From SCSIO-59966 sp046566185 (lineage in GTDB: Bacteria > Actinomycetota > Actinomycetes > Actinomycetales > SCSIO-59966), in NCBI GenBank assembly GCA_046566185.1, contig JBKHXE010000064.1:1-64000 (forward strand): a DNA stretch of 64,000 bases. Reading direction: 5' to 3'. The position numbers and the translations under genes were made by a program. Positions 16,351 through 26,220 of the stretch are shown piece after piece; within the stretch, counting starts at the first letter, position 1; the number at the start of each line of letters is the position of its first letter. The notes below the pieces were generated by a model. It made no database searches, was not told the DNA's origin, and worked only from the letters and a program-made list of their open reading frames with translations.

Positions 16351-17469
16351 TTACGGCCGGCGTCGGCTCCGGCGGGGGCCGGACGGGCGGATCTGCAGGG
16401 CCAGCAGCGCCAGGTCGTCGCGCAGCCGGTCGCGCGTGAACTGGCGCACCGCGGCGACCGTGCGCTGCAGGCCCACCGACAGCGGCCCGCTGGCCAGCGA
16501 CGTGCCGAGCACCTCCTCGGCGGGCAGGAACTGGCCCGACCGGCGGTCGAGCAGGCGGCGGGGCCGGCGGGCCTCCAGCAGGCCGTCGGTGACGAGCACC
16601 AGCCGGTCGGACGCCGAGAGCCGGTCGGTGGTGGCGGCCGGGGCCGACGTGAGCATCCCCAGCGGCGGCGCGGGCTCGACGTCCAGCGTGCGGGCGGGGG
16701 TGCCCGAGCCGTCGACGACCAGTGGCGCCGGGTGGCCGCACGAGCACGTCGTCAGGACCCCGTCCCACGTCAGCTGCACGAGGACGGCGGTGACGAAGTC
16801 CTCCGGGCCGGCGTCGCGGCGCACCGCGCGGTCCAGGGGCAGCGCGACGTCCCGCAGGTCCGCGACCGTCCACGCGACCTCCCGGAAGGACCCGAGCACC
16901 TGGCCGGCCAGCCGGACGGCGTCCAGGCCCTTGCCGCGCACGTCGCCGACGATGGCGCGGACGCCGAACGGGGTGTCGAGCACCTCGACGAGGTCACCGC
17001 CGATGCTGGCCTCGGAGGTCGCCGACACGTACACGCTGGCGCAGTCGAGCGGGCCGACGGTCGGGGGCACCGGGCGCAGGATCGCGCTCTGGGCGGCGTC
17101 GGCGACGCCCGCGATGCGGCGGAACTGCTGGGCGCGCAGCGTCCGCGTGCGCGAGACCACGACGCCCAGCACGCCGGCGGCGAGGATGAAGCCCAGTCGG
17201 GTGTTCTGCGCCGTCGTCTCGGCGGCGGGCAGGCCGGTGAGCTGGTCCGTCTCCACGTAGCCCATGACGAACGCGGCGAGCAGGACGACGGAGCTGACGA
17301 ACGCGGTCGACAGCGGCCCGGCGAGCGCGGCGGCCAGCAGCGGCATCGCCGTCAGGACGCCGATGTACTGGGCCGCCGGACCCTCCACCCGCTCCAGCAC
17401 GAGGACGGCGCCGGTCAGCACCAGGGGGGCCCAGATGCCGCTGGGCGCCGAGTCGGGGGTCCTCCGCAC
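16351..17469 (-). CDS. Membrane-anchored PP2C/SpoIIE-type serine phosphatase
   Basis: A 372-residue protein. About four hydrophobic helices fill residues 12-105 (WAPLVLTGAVLVLE, YIGVLTAMPLLAAALAG, FVSSVVLLAAFVMGY, LGFILAAGVLGVVV). A cytoplasmic SpoIIE domain follows, with metal-binding Asp residues in IGGDLVEV and VGDVRGKGLDAV, then SCGHPAPLVV, LVLVTDGLLEAR and a C-terminal RDDLALLALQ. Such phosphatases dephosphorylate anti-sigma-factor antagonists. An RsbW-like kinase is encoded 14 kb away (31326), so a partner-switching link is conceivable but unproven. The gene sits between pgm (23-nt gap) and tmsA (9-nt gap). Confidence 0.88.
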   Translation of the reverse strand: MRRTPDSAPSGIWAPLVLTGAVLVLERVEGPAAQYIGVLTAMPLLAAALAGPLSTAFVSSVVLLAAFVMGYVETDQLTGLPAAETTAQNTRLGFILAAGVLGVVVSRTRTLRAQQFRRIAGVADAAQSAILRPVPPTVGPLDCASVYVSATSEASIGGDLVEVLDTPFGVRAIVGDVRGKGLDAVRLAGQVLGSFREVAWTVADLRDVALPLDRAVRRDAGPEDFVTAVLVQLTWDGVLTTCSCGHPAPLVVDGSGTPARTLDVEPAPPLGMLTSAPAATTDRLSASDRLVLVTDGLLEARRPRRLLDRRSGQFLPAEEVLGTSLASGPLSVGLQRTVAAVRQFTRDRLRDDLALLALQIRPSGPRRSRRRP

Positions 17470-17492
17470 AGTCGCTCAGCGTGCCAGGTCGC

Positions 17493-19121
<1,629 letters not shown>

Positions 19122-19123
19122 GG

Positions 19124-19357
19124 ATGGCATCCAACCGGAAGGGAGCACCCTCTGCCCAGGGTCGGCGTCGCGCTCGGTCGGCGGACAAGGCTGCGGCCAC
19201 CACGGACCCCCGGCCCCTGCTCTGGGCCGGTGACGGCGCCTACGTCGGCCTGCGCGCCACCCCGGCGTCGCGCGCGACGTTCGCCGAGCTCGCCTTCCGG
19301 CACCCCGGTGTCGCCGTCCCGGCCGACGTCCGCGAGGCCGTCCCCGCCCGCTCCTGA
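19124..19357 (+). CDS. Small hypothetical protein (77 residues)
   Basis: The reading frame starts 3 nt from the divergent pgm start. Residues 28-77 (DPRPLLWAGDGAYVGLRATP then SRATFAELAFRHPGVAV) have the residue mix and G/C-ending codons of a true coding sequence; the first 25 residues look less convincing, so the real start may be internal. A palindromic element of the kind that also follows cvnD begins 4 nt after the stop. That supports a transcribed gene ending here. No family is recognised. Confidence 0.4.
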   Translation: MASNRKGAPSAQGRRRARSADKAAATTDPRPLLWAGDGAYVGLRATPASRATFAELAFRHPGVAVPADVREAVPARS

Positions 19358-19360
19358 CCC

Positions 19361-19424
19361 CGACCTCTGGAGGGTTTGGGGGCTCTCCTGGCCCCTTGAG
19401 ACCCCCACAACCCTCCAGAGGACG
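19361..19424. repeat. Palindromic intergenic element, family A copy 1
   Basis: Arms CCTCTGGAGGGTTTGGGGGC (from 19364) and its imperfect complement ending at 19421 enclose a 10-nt loop. A second copy with the same arms lies at 61691-61754. It probably acts as a terminator, and may be a dispersed repeat. Confidence 0.75.
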
Positions 19425-19449
19425 CGGGCGGGGTGGCACGCTGGGAGTC

Positions 19450-20676
19450 GTGACCGACACCCTTCGGCTGCTCACGGGGGACGACGCCGGAGGGCTCCTG
19501 GCCGCGGCCGTCGAGACCGCGGGCGGCCGGCTCGTCACCTGGCGGGCCAAGCAGGTCGACCACCGACCCGGCACCGGCACCACGGTCGCGTATGCCGCCC
19601 GGGTGGCCTGGGCCGACCGGGAGCAGGAGGAGACGCTCGCCGCGAGCGCCGGCATCGCCACCGACTGCGAGCACCCGGGTGTGCTGCTGCTGTCGGACGG
19701 CGCCACGGACGTCGCGGTGTGGCGCTACCCGTTCGACCCGGGCCTCCCCGCCCTCACGCTCGCCTGCGACCTGCCCGCGGTGCACGCGCTGCTGCTCGAC
19801 CTCGGTCTGGCCGACCCCGCGTCGAGCCCGGGTGACGTCGAGCTGCTGACCCGCGCCTACCGGCCGAGGCGCCGGGCGGTCGTGGAGGCCCGCTTCCCGG
19901 CGCGGGACGGCGGCACGGGCCGCGCGTTCCTCAAGGTGGCCCGGCCGGACCGGGTGGCCGACCTGCACCGGCGGCACCAGCTGCTCGTGGACGCCGGGGT
20001 GCCGGTGCCGCGTCCGCTGGGCTGGAACGACGACGGGCTGCTCGTGCTCACGGCGCTGCCCGGCAAGGGACTGCGGCGGCAGCTGCGCGCCCGCGGCGCC
20101 GCGGCCGTCGACGCGGGCGACCTGCTCGGGGTGCTGAACGCGCTGCCCGCCGAGCTGCTCGAGATGCCGCGCCGCGCCTCGTGGACGGACGGCGCCGAGC
20201 ACTACGCCCGGGTGATCGGCGCCGCGGTGCCCGACGAGGCCGAGCGGGCCGCGGCCCTCGCGCGCGCCGTCCGCGACGGACTCGCCGCCCAGGACGAGCC
20301 CGTCGTCCCCGTGCACGGCGACTTCTACGAGGCCCAGCTCTTCGCCGACGGCGGGCACCTCACCGGTGTGCTCGACGTCGACTCCGCCGGGCCCGGGCAC
20401 CGCGCCGACGACCTGGCGTGCCTGCTGGCCCACGTCGAGGTGCTCGCCCAGATCCACACCGCGGACGCCGACCGGCTGCGCGAGGCGGTCGCCGGCTGGC
20501 TGCCGGTGATGGAGGCCGACCCGGCCACCGACCCGACCGCCCTGCGGCTGCGGACCGCCGGTGCGCTGCTGTCGCTGGCCACCGGGCCGCACCGCGTGCA
20601 GCAGTCCGGGTGGCAGGAGGCGACCGGCCGGCGGCTCGACCTCGTCGAGCGGTGGCTGGCGCACGCCGGTTCGTGA
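19450..20676 (+). CDS. APH-family phosphotransferase
   Basis: A 408-residue protein with an aminoglycoside/choline-kinase-like C-terminal lobe. The catalytic loop reads VPVHGDFYEAQLF: His and Asp of the Brenner motif are kept, but the usual Asn five residues after Asp is replaced by Gln. The metal-binding Asp is in GVLDVDSAGPGHRADDLACLL. The first 130 residues form an extra domain containing WRAKQVDHRPG and AFLKVARPD. Similar actinobacterial proteins are annotated only as phosphotransferases, and the substrate is unknown. GTG 19450 was chosen from CACGCT 7 nt upstream. The stop codon overlaps the operator-like palindrome at 20674. Confidence 0.75.
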   Translation: MTDTLRLLTGDDAGGLLAAAVETAGGRLVTWRAKQVDHRPGTGTTVAYAARVAWADREQEETLAASAGIATDCEHPGVLLLSDGATDVAVWRYPFDPGLPALTLACDLPAVHALLLDLGLADPASSPGDVELLTRAYRPRRRAVVEARFPARDGGTGRAFLKVARPDRVADLHRRHQLLVDAGVPVPRPLGWNDDGLLVLTALPGKGLRRQLRARGAAAVDAGDLLGVLNALPAELLEMPRRASWTDGAEHYARVIGAAVPDEAERAAALARAVRDGLAAQDEPVVPVHGDFYEAQLFADGGHLTGVLDVDSAGPGHRADDLACLLAHVEVLAQIHTADADRLREAVAGWLPVMEADPATDPTALRLRTAGALLSLATGPHRVQQSGWQEATGRRLDLVERWLAHAGS

Positions 20677-20689
20677 GAGGGCTCTCATC
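20674..20689. promoter_or_regulatory. Palindromic operator-like site, copy 1
   Basis: TGAGAGGGCTCTCATC, 87 nt upstream of the acidic envelope protein at 20776. It differs at one of 16 positions from the site at 23949-23964 in front of the two-component operon. Probably a binding site for the neighbouring OmpR-type regulator. Confidence 0.55.
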
Positions 20690-20775
20690 CCCGTCTCGCC
20701 GTCGCCTCACGAACGCCGCCGATGGTGCGGGCAGTCGGTGCCGACGTCGGCGCCCGTGACGACAGGAGGACGGAG

Positions 20776-21270
20776 ATGGTCTCCACCAGCAAGTGGGTCG
20801 TGGTCGGCGCGGCGGCCGCGCTCGGCGTCGGGGGCGGCGTCGCCTCCGCGGCACTCGGCACCTCGCTCAACGACCGGGCCGCGGTGGTGGACGGCGCGGC
20901 CGTCGAGCTGGCGTCCGGCCACACGGACGACGGCTCCGGCGACGGCGCGACCGCCGAGCCCACCGCCACCCCGACCGTCGACGACTCCCCGGAGTCCGCC
21001 GACTCGCCGGCGGAGTCGCCCGTCGAGTCGCCCGACTCCCCCACCGACAGCCCCGACGACCCGGGCTTCGTCTCCGCGGCCTCCGCCGAGAGCCCCGCCC
21101 CGGCGCCCACCGCGGTCGCCCCCGAGCCGGCGTCCGCGGAGGACACGGCCGACTCGCCGGCCCCGGCGCCGTCCGAGAGCCCCGAGAGCCCCGAGAGCCC
21201 CGACACCCCGGACGACGCCGACACCCCGGACGACGCCGACACCCCGGACGGTGCGGGCGAGGACGACTGA
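20776..21270 (+). CDS. Exported acidic Ser/Pro/Asp/Glu-rich repeat protein
   Basis: A 164-residue protein. Residues 1-30 form a signal peptide or anchor (KWVVVGAAAALGVGGGVASAALG); the rest is a low-complexity, strongly acidic tail. It is built from SPES/SPDS units and ends in three six-residue repeats of the type DTPDDA, encoded by near-identical 18-nt units (GACACCCCGGACGACGCC) at 21222-21257. The ATG follows CAGGAGGACGGAG. It has no catalytic domain, and a flexible envelope or cation-binding protein is likely. Its promoter region carries the same palindrome as the convergent two-component operon, so the two are probably co-regulated. Confidence 0.75.
   Translation: MVSTSKWVVVGAAAALGVGGGVASAALGTSLNDRAAVVDGAAVELASGHTDDGSGDGATAEPTATPTVDDSPESADSPAESPVESPDSPTDSPDDPGFVSAASAESPAPAPTAVAPEPASAEDTADSPAPAPSESPESPESPDTPDDADTPDDADTPDGAGEDD
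21222..21257 (+). repeat. 18-nt tandem repeat inside the acidic protein gene
   Basis: Two copies of GACACCCCGGACGACGCC followed by a degenerate third (GACACCCCGGACGGTGCG, to 21257 and just beyond). It encodes DTPDDA units and could expand or contract by slippage. Confidence 0.7.
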
Positions 21271-21303
21271 CCTCCGCTCCCCGCCCACCCCTACGGGCGC
21301 GGG

Positions 21304-21963
21304 TCAGGCGTCCAGCCGGTACCCCATCCCGCGGACCGTGACGAGGTGGCGGGCGCCCAGCTTGCGGCGCAGGTACCCGACGTAGACGTCGACGACGTTC
21401 GACCCGGGGTCGAAGTTGTAGCCCCACACGCGGCTCAGCAGCTGCTCGCGGGTCAGCACCTGACCCGGGTTGCGCAGGAACGTCTCCGCGAGCGCGAACT
21501 CGCGGGCCGACAGGTCGACCTCGCGGGCGCCCACGGTCACCCGGCGGGTGCGCAGGTCGAGGGCGAGCTCGCCGGCCCGCAGGACGACCGCCTCGGGGGC
21601 CCGGTCCTCCCGCAGCCGCAGGCGGATGCGCGCGACGAGCTCCTCGAAGCGGAACGGCTTGGCCACGTAGTCGTCGGCGCCGCCCTCGAGACCGGCCACC
21701 GTGTCGGTGACCGAGTCCCGGGCGGTGAGGATGACGACGGGCAGGTCGTTGCCCGACTCGCGCAGCCGGCGCAGCACCGCGAACCCGTCCATCCGGGGCA
21801 GGCCGATGTCGAGCACCATGAGGTCGAAGTCGCCCGACATGGCGTAGTCGTAGGCGCTCTGGCCGTCCCCGACGACGGTGGGGCTCCAGCCCGCGGACCG
21901 CAGTCCCTTGGCGATGAACGAGGCGATCCGCGGCTCGTCCTCGGCGACGAGGATCCCGGTCAT
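21304..21963 (-). CDS. OmpR/PhoB-family response regulator
   Basis: A 219-residue protein. The receiver domain has the acidic pocket at 8-10, phospho-acceptor Asp52 (VLDIGLPRMDG) and Lys102 (VAKPF). The winged-helix DNA-binding domain occupies about 125-219 (REFALAETFLRNPGQVLTREQL, VVDVYVGYLRRKLG, VTVRGMGYRLDA). The ATG overlaps the kinase stop codon by four bases (ATGA), so the pair is co-translated. OmpR-type regulators usually bind direct repeats about 11 bp apart; TGAGAGG repeated with an 11-bp period lies in front of this operon (23938, 23949). Confidence 0.95.
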   Translation of the reverse strand: MTGILVAEDEPRIASFIAKGLRSAGWSPTVVGDGQSAYDYAMSGDFDLMVLDIGLPRMDGFAVLRRLRESGNDLPVVILTARDSVTDTVAGLEGGADDYVAKPFRFEELVARIRLRLREDRAPEAVVLRAGELALDLRTRRVTVGAREVDLSAREFALAETFLRNPGQVLTREQLLSRVWGYNFDPGSNVVDVYVGYLRRKLGARHLVTVRGMGYRLDA

Positions 21964-23501
21964 CGGCTGGTGTCCTCCAGGGTGGGCACGGGGACGTCGC
22001 TCGCCGGCGCCGCGGGCAGGTCCTCGCCCGGGTCCGGCGTGGGGGCGGGCAGGACGACGGTGAAGGTCGAGCCCCGCCCGGGCGCGCTGTCGAGCTCGAC
22101 CCGGCCGCCGTGCGCCTCGGCGATCGCCGCGACGATCGGCAGGCCGAGCCCGGTGCCGTCGACGCCGTCCACGCCGGCGACGGCGGCGCCGCGACCGAAG
22201 CGGTCGAAGATGCGCTCGCGGTCCTCCGGCGCCACGCCCGGGCCGGTGTCGCGCACCCACAGCCGCACCTCGTGCTCGTCGGACGACGAGCCGAGCGCGA
22301 CCTCGTCACCGGGGAGGGTCCAGGCGGCGGCGTTCGCCGCGAGCTGCAGCAGCGCCTGGGTGAGCCGCTGAGGGTCTCCGGCCACCACGACGTCCGCCCG
22401 GCCGTCCAGCCGCCAGCGCCGCTCGCCCAGCGGGCGCGCCTTGTCCAGGACGTCGTCCACGAGTGTGGCCACGTGCACGACGCCCCACCGCAGGAAGTCG
22501 GGGCGGCGTGCCTTGGCGAGCACCAGCAGGTCGTCCACCAGCCGGTTCATCCGGTCGAGCTCGTCGAGCACGAGCGCCCGGGTCTCGGCCACGTCCCGCG
22601 CGTCGCCGGCGTCCATCAGCTCGACGTGCCCGCGCAGGATGGTGACGGGCGTGCGCATCTCGTGCGCGACGTCGTCCAGCAGCTCCCGCTGGGCGGCGAA
22701 GGCCAGCTGCAGGCGGTCGAGCATGCCGTTGAAGGTGCGGGCGAGGTCGGAGAGGTCGTCGTGACCGGTGACCTCGATGCGCTGGCCGAGGTCGGTGTCG
22801 GTGATCCGCTGCGCCGTCTCACGAAGCGCCCGCACTGGCTGCAGGAGCCGGCCGCTGACGAGCCACCCGACGAGCGCGACGAGGAGCAGCGCCGCCACGG
22901 CGACCAGGGCGTACGTGCGCGCGACGTCGAGCGCCTCGGCCTGCTCGAGGTCACGCCCGACGCCGACGACGTAGACACCGGCCGAGGTGCCGCCGGCGAC
23001 GCTCACCGGCACGGTCGCCATCCGCACGTCGCCGACGGACGTCGCCACCGTCTGCACCCGCACGTCGTCGCCGGGCCGGACCCGCGAGGCCGCCTCGACC
23101 ACCTCCGGCAGCGTCTGCAGGCGCACCGGCCGCCGACCCGGTGAGTAGTAGGCCACCTCGCCGTCGACGAGCGTCAGGAAGCCCTCGTTCTCGTCGGGCA
23201 CGTTGCGCTGCAGCGCTGCGAAGAACAGGGTCTGCAGGGTGGTGAACCGCTGGCCCGTCGTGGGGTCCAGACCGGTGGACGCGAAGGTGCGGAACTCGGC
23301 GACCTCCTGGGTCAGGGCCCGGTCGACGCGGCGGTCGACGACGTTGCTCTGGACGACGTACGACGCGGTCCCGGCCAGGGCCAGGCCGAGCGCGGCGACG
23401 AGGACGAGCCAGCCGAGGATGCGGGTGCGCACGCTGCGCCGCCGCACCCGCTCCCGCCAGCCGGGGCGGGGTGCCGTCCCGGGTGCTGCCGGCTCAGTCA
23501 T
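21960..23501 (-). CDS. Sensor histidine kinase
   Basis: A 513-residue membrane kinase. TM1 is at about 29-50, an extracytoplasmic sensor region at about 51-195, TM2 at 196-214, then HAMP, HisKA with phospho-acceptor His280 (DDVAHEMRTPVTIL) and a HATPase domain with Asn390 (LAANAAAW), DTGPGVAPEDRERIF and GTGLGLPIV. The start ATG 23501 overlaps the end of the upstream acidic protein gene by 8 nt (ATGACTGA). It partners with the response regulator. The proline- and acid-rich C-terminal tail is unremarkable. Confidence 0.95.
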   Translation of the reverse strand: MTEPAAPGTAPRPGWRERVRRRSVRTRILGWLVLVAALGLALAGTASYVVQSNVVDRRVDRALTQEVAEFRTFASTGLDPTTGQRFTTLQTLFFAALQRNVPDENEGFLTLVDGEVAYYSPGRRPVRLQTLPEVVEAASRVRPGDDVRVQTVATSVGDVRMATVPVSVAGGTSAGVYVVGVGRDLEQAEALDVARTYALVAVAALLLVALVGWLVSGRLLQPVRALRETAQRITDTDLGQRIEVTGHDDLSDLARTFNGMLDRLQLAFAAQRELLDDVAHEMRTPVTILRGHVELMDAGDARDVAETRALVLDELDRMNRLVDDLLVLAKARRPDFLRWGVVHVATLVDDVLDKARPLGERRWRLDGRADVVVAGDPQRLTQALLQLAANAAAWTLPGDEVALGSSSDEHEVRLWVRDTGPGVAPEDRERIFDRFGRGAAVAGVDGVDGTGLGLPIVAAIAEAHGGRVELDSAPGRGSTFTVVLPAPTPDPGEDLPAAPASDVPVPTLEDTSR

Positions 23502-23901
23502 CGTCGGGGTCGCCCGGTCCGTCGTGACCACCGCCGCCGTCGTCGTCGCCGCCGTCGCCGTCATCGCCGTCGTCCGTCTCGTCGTCGTCCGGAGAGGCGG
23601 GTGGCGGCGCGGGCGCCGGGGCGGGTGCGGGCGGCGGCTGCGGGCGCGTGGTCGTCGCGCGCCGCTCGGGGGTCGCCGCCGGAGCCGGCGGCGTGCTCGT
23701 GCGGGCGGGAGACGCGGTCGTCGGTGTGTCCGTCGGGGCGGACGTGGGTGAGGTGGTCGGGCCGCCGTGCGTCGGGACGACGACCACCGGGCCGCCGAGC
23801 TGTGGCTCGCCGTCGCCACCGAGGGCGAGCACGCCGGCGGCGAGGCCCACGAGCAGGCCGCCGAGGAGCGCCCACACGACGAGGGCGCGAACTCCGGTCA
23901 C
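23494..23901 (-). CDS. Membrane-anchored Pro/Thr-rich protein with Asp/Gly tail
   Basis: A 135-residue protein and the first gene of the two-component operon. There is one N-terminal helix (VRALVVWALLGGLLVGLAAG), a Thr/Pro/Ala spacer and a C-terminal block dominated by aspartate and glycine. No cysteine and no fold motif. The gene is fused by an 8-nt overlap to the histidine kinase, so it is likely an accessory envelope factor, perhaps binding cations outside the membrane. The start GTG is preceded by CAGGAT at 7 nt, with a poor -35 (TGGTGG) abutted by the TGAGAGG repeats, a layout that suggests activator dependence. Confidence 0.7.
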   Translation of the reverse strand: MTGVRALVVWALLGGLLVGLAAGVLALGGDGEPQLGGPVVVVPTHGGPTTSPTSAPTDTPTTASPARTSTPPAPAATPERRATTTRPQPPPAPAPAPAPPPASPDDDETDDGDDGDGGDDDGGGGHDGPGDPDDD

Positions 23902-23908
23902 GACGGCG

Positions 23909-23964
23909 ATCCTGCCGCCGACGGTGCCGGCCCACCATGAGAGGCCGGTGAGAGGTCTCTCATC
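23909..23964 (-). promoter_or_regulatory. Promoter and operator of the two-component operon
   Basis: -10 CAGGAT (23909-23914), weak -35 TGGTGG (23932-23937), then TGAGAGG at 23938 and 23949 (11-bp period) and an inverted CTCTCAT at 23957-23963. The inner 16 bp TGAGAGGTCTCTCATC is nearly identical to the site at 20674. Consistent with autoregulation by the encoded OmpR-type regulator. Confidence 0.55.
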
Positions 23965-23971
23965 AGCGCTC

Positions 23972-25429
23972 CTACGGGGTCACCGTGGGCGCGCCGCCGC
24001 AGACCGGCCCCGACTGGTGCGACGCCTCCGGCGGGACGGGCGCGAGGGCGGTGCGTCGCGGCAGGCCGAGCAGGGCCACGCCCCCTCCCACGACGAGCAG
24101 CACGACGCAGGCGACCATCGCGGTGCGGTAGGCACCGGTCATCGCCTGCGGGTCCGAGTAGGCCCGGCCGCTCAGCCCGGCCAGCAGCGGCAGCCCGGCC
24201 ACCGCGAGCAGGCCCGCGGTGCGCGCGACGGCGTTGTTGACGCCGCTCGCGGTGCCGACCAGCGCAGCGGGGGCAGCGGCCATCACGGTGGCGGTCAGCG
24301 GGGCGACGAGGAGCGTCAGGCCGGCGCCGAAGAGGACGACCCCCGGCAGCACCGCGGAGACGAACGGGTCGCCGCCGCCGAGCGGCACCAGCAGCGCGAC
24401 GCCCGCCGCGGCCGTCCACGGCCCGGCCGCCAGCAGCGACCGCGGCCCGAAGCGCTCCGCCAGCACGCCCGCGCGGGCGGACAGGGCCGTGAGCAGCAGC
24501 GTCGCCGGCAGCGTCGCCAGCCCGGCCTGGAGCGGCGACCAGCCGAGGGAGACCTGCAGCTGGACGACGAGCAGCAGCAGCACGCCCGAGATCGCGGCGT
24601 ACACGGCGAGCGTCAGCAGGTTGGTCACCGTGAACACGCGGTCCGCGAACAGCCGTGGCGGCACCAGCGGCGACGCCGTCGACCGCTCGCGCAGCAGGAA
24701 CGCGACGCCGGAGGCGACACCCACCACCCCCGCGACCGCGGCCGGCAGCGGCTCCTCGGTCGCCGTGACGAGGGCGTAGGTCACCGCCCCCAGCGTGACG
24801 GCGCCCAGCACCGCGCCCGCGACGTCCAGGCGGCCGTCGGGCCCCGGCTCCCTCGTCTCGGGGGCGCACCGGCGGGCCAGCAGCACGGTGACCACCGCGA
24901 GCGGCAGGTTGATCGCGAACACCCAGCGCCAGTCGCGCTCGATGAGCCAGCCGCCGAGGAACGGCCCGACGAGGGTGGCCACGCCGGTCAGGCCGGACCA
25001 CAGTCCGATCGCCCGGGCCCGGTCCTGCGGGTCGATGGACGCCTGGATCATCGCCAGCGCCGCAGGGGTCATCAGGGCGGCGCCGGCGCCCTGCACGCCC
25101 CGGGCCAGCACGAGCGCCTCGGCGGTGGGGGCGAGGGCGCAGAGGGCCGACGCGACGGCGAACCCCATCGTCCCGGCGAGGAAGACCCGGCGTCTGCCGA
25201 GCCGGTCGGCCAGCGAGCCGCCGAGCAGGATGAGGGCGGCCAGGGTGAGGGTGTACGCGTTGACGGTCCACTGCAGGGCCGCCAGGTCGGCGTCCAGGTC
25301 GGTCCCGATCGTCGGCAGCGCGACGGTGACGACCGTGGCGTCCAGGAACGCCATGCCCGACCCCAGCGAGGCGGCCGCGACGAGCCCGCGGCCGGGGAAC
25401 GTCGCCAGACGGACCGGCCCCGCTGGCAT
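23972..25429 (-). CDS. MFS drug exporter, DHA2 (14-TM) type
   Basis: A 485-residue transporter with about 14 hydrophobic helices. GSGMAFLDATVVTVALPTIG and LQWTVNAYTLTLAALILLGGSLADRLGRRRVF are signature stretches of EmrB/QacA-type multidrug:proton antiporters, and the motif-C region (GLTGVATLVGPFLGGWL) is present. ATG 25429 follows TACCAT at 6 nt with no Shine-Dalgarno, so it is probably leaderless. It ends just beyond the two-component operator. Substrate unknown. No TetR-type regulator is adjacent. Confidence 0.9.
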   Translation of the reverse strand: MPAGPVRLATFPGRGLVAAASLGSGMAFLDATVVTVALPTIGTDLDADLAALQWTVNAYTLTLAALILLGGSLADRLGRRRVFLAGTMGFAVASALCALAPTAEALVLARGVQGAGAALMTPAALAMIQASIDPQDRARAIGLWSGLTGVATLVGPFLGGWLIERDWRWVFAINLPLAVVTVLLARRCAPETREPGPDGRLDVAGAVLGAVTLGAVTYALVTATEEPLPAAVAGVVGVASGVAFLLRERSTASPLVPPRLFADRVFTVTNLLTLAVYAAISGVLLLLVVQLQVSLGWSPLQAGLATLPATLLLTALSARAGVLAERFGPRSLLAAGPWTAAAGVALLVPLGGGDPFVSAVLPGVVLFGAGLTLLVAPLTATVMAAAPAALVGTASGVNNAVARTAGLLAVAGLPLLAGLSGRAYSDPQAMTGAYRTAMVACVVLLVVGGGVALLGLPRRTALAPVPPEASHQSGPVCGGAPTVTP

Positions 25430-25449
25430 GTCCCGATGGTACGGCGGGG

Positions 25450-25791
25450 TCAGCCCGCCCGGGCGCCGAACAGCACGAGGGCCAGCGCCGCGGCGGCGAC
25501 GAGCACCGCGAGCACGGTGACGCCCAGCACCGCGAGCAGGGCCGGGTCCACGGCGACGCCGGCCCGCAGGCGGGTGTCGCGACGGTAGTGCCGCCGGGCC
25601 TGCAGCGTGACGAGCGCGGCGGACGCGACCGTGCCGCCGAGCCCGACCACGACCGCGACGAGCCCGGACGACCGGGCGAGGCGCGCCGCCAGCAGGCAGA
25701 CGACGATCGTCGTCAGCGCCGTCCGCACCCAGGCGAGGGTCGTGCGCTCGGGCTGCAGCCCGGCGTCCCAGGGCCCCTGCGACCCGCTCAT
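25450..25791 (-). CDS. DUF202 membrane protein, second of a pair
   Basis: A 113-residue DUF202 protein with the family signature LQPERTTLAWVRTALTTIVV at 12-31 and three transmembrane helices. It starts 10 nt after the stop of the first DUF202 gene, so the two probably form a hetero-oligomer. Function unknown. It ends 20 nt before the MFS gene start, which has its own promoter. Confidence 0.85.
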   Translation of the reverse strand: MSGSQGPWDAGLQPERTTLAWVRTALTTIVVCLLAARLARSSGLVAVVVGLGGTVASAALVTLQARRHYRRDTRLRAGVAVDPALLAVLGVTVLAVLVAAAALALVLFGARAG

Positions 25792-25801
25792 CCGACTCCA
25801 C

Positions 25802-26167
25802 TCATCCGACGAGGACGACGTAGCCCAGCAGCACGAGCGCCGCCACGCCGACCCCCGCGGTGAGCAGCGGCGCCGCGCCCGGCGGCGGCAGCGGCCGGCC
25901 CAGCCGCATCGCCCGCTCGCTGGCGAGCCAGCGCGTGAACGCGGTGACGGCCAGCACGCCGCCCAGGACGATGAGCAGCGAGGCCAGCGCCCGTCGCGGG
26001 ACGTCGGGCAGCTGGCCGGCGAGGAACGCCTCGAGCCCGATGCCACCCGCCAGCAGCGCGAGGGCCGTCCGGATCCACGCGAGGAAGGTGCGCTCGTTGG
26101 CGAAGCTGAAGCGCGGGTCGGGGCTCTCCCCCTCCGCCAGCAGCCGGGACACCCACCGGGAGGTCAC
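25802..26167 (-). CDS. DUF202 (YidH-like) membrane protein, first of a pair
   Basis: A 121-residue protein with DPRFSFANERTFLAWIRTALALLAGGIGLEAF, the YidH/DUF202 signature, and three transmembrane helices. GTG 26167 is 6 nt behind TACCGT (26174-26179) with no Shine-Dalgarno: a leaderless start. It is transcribed divergently from the Fpg-like glycosylase with 53 nt between starts. Function unknown. Confidence 0.85.
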   Translation of the reverse strand: MTSRWVSRLLAEGESPDPRFSFANERTFLAWIRTALALLAGGIGLEAFLAGQLPDVPRRALASLLIVLGGVLAVTAFTRWLASERAMRLGRPLPPPGAAPLLTAGVGVAALVLLGYVVLVG

Positions 26168-26220
26168 CCCTGCACGGTACCGACGTGCCGGCCGCGCCCC
26201 GGCGGTGCCAGGCTGTCGCC

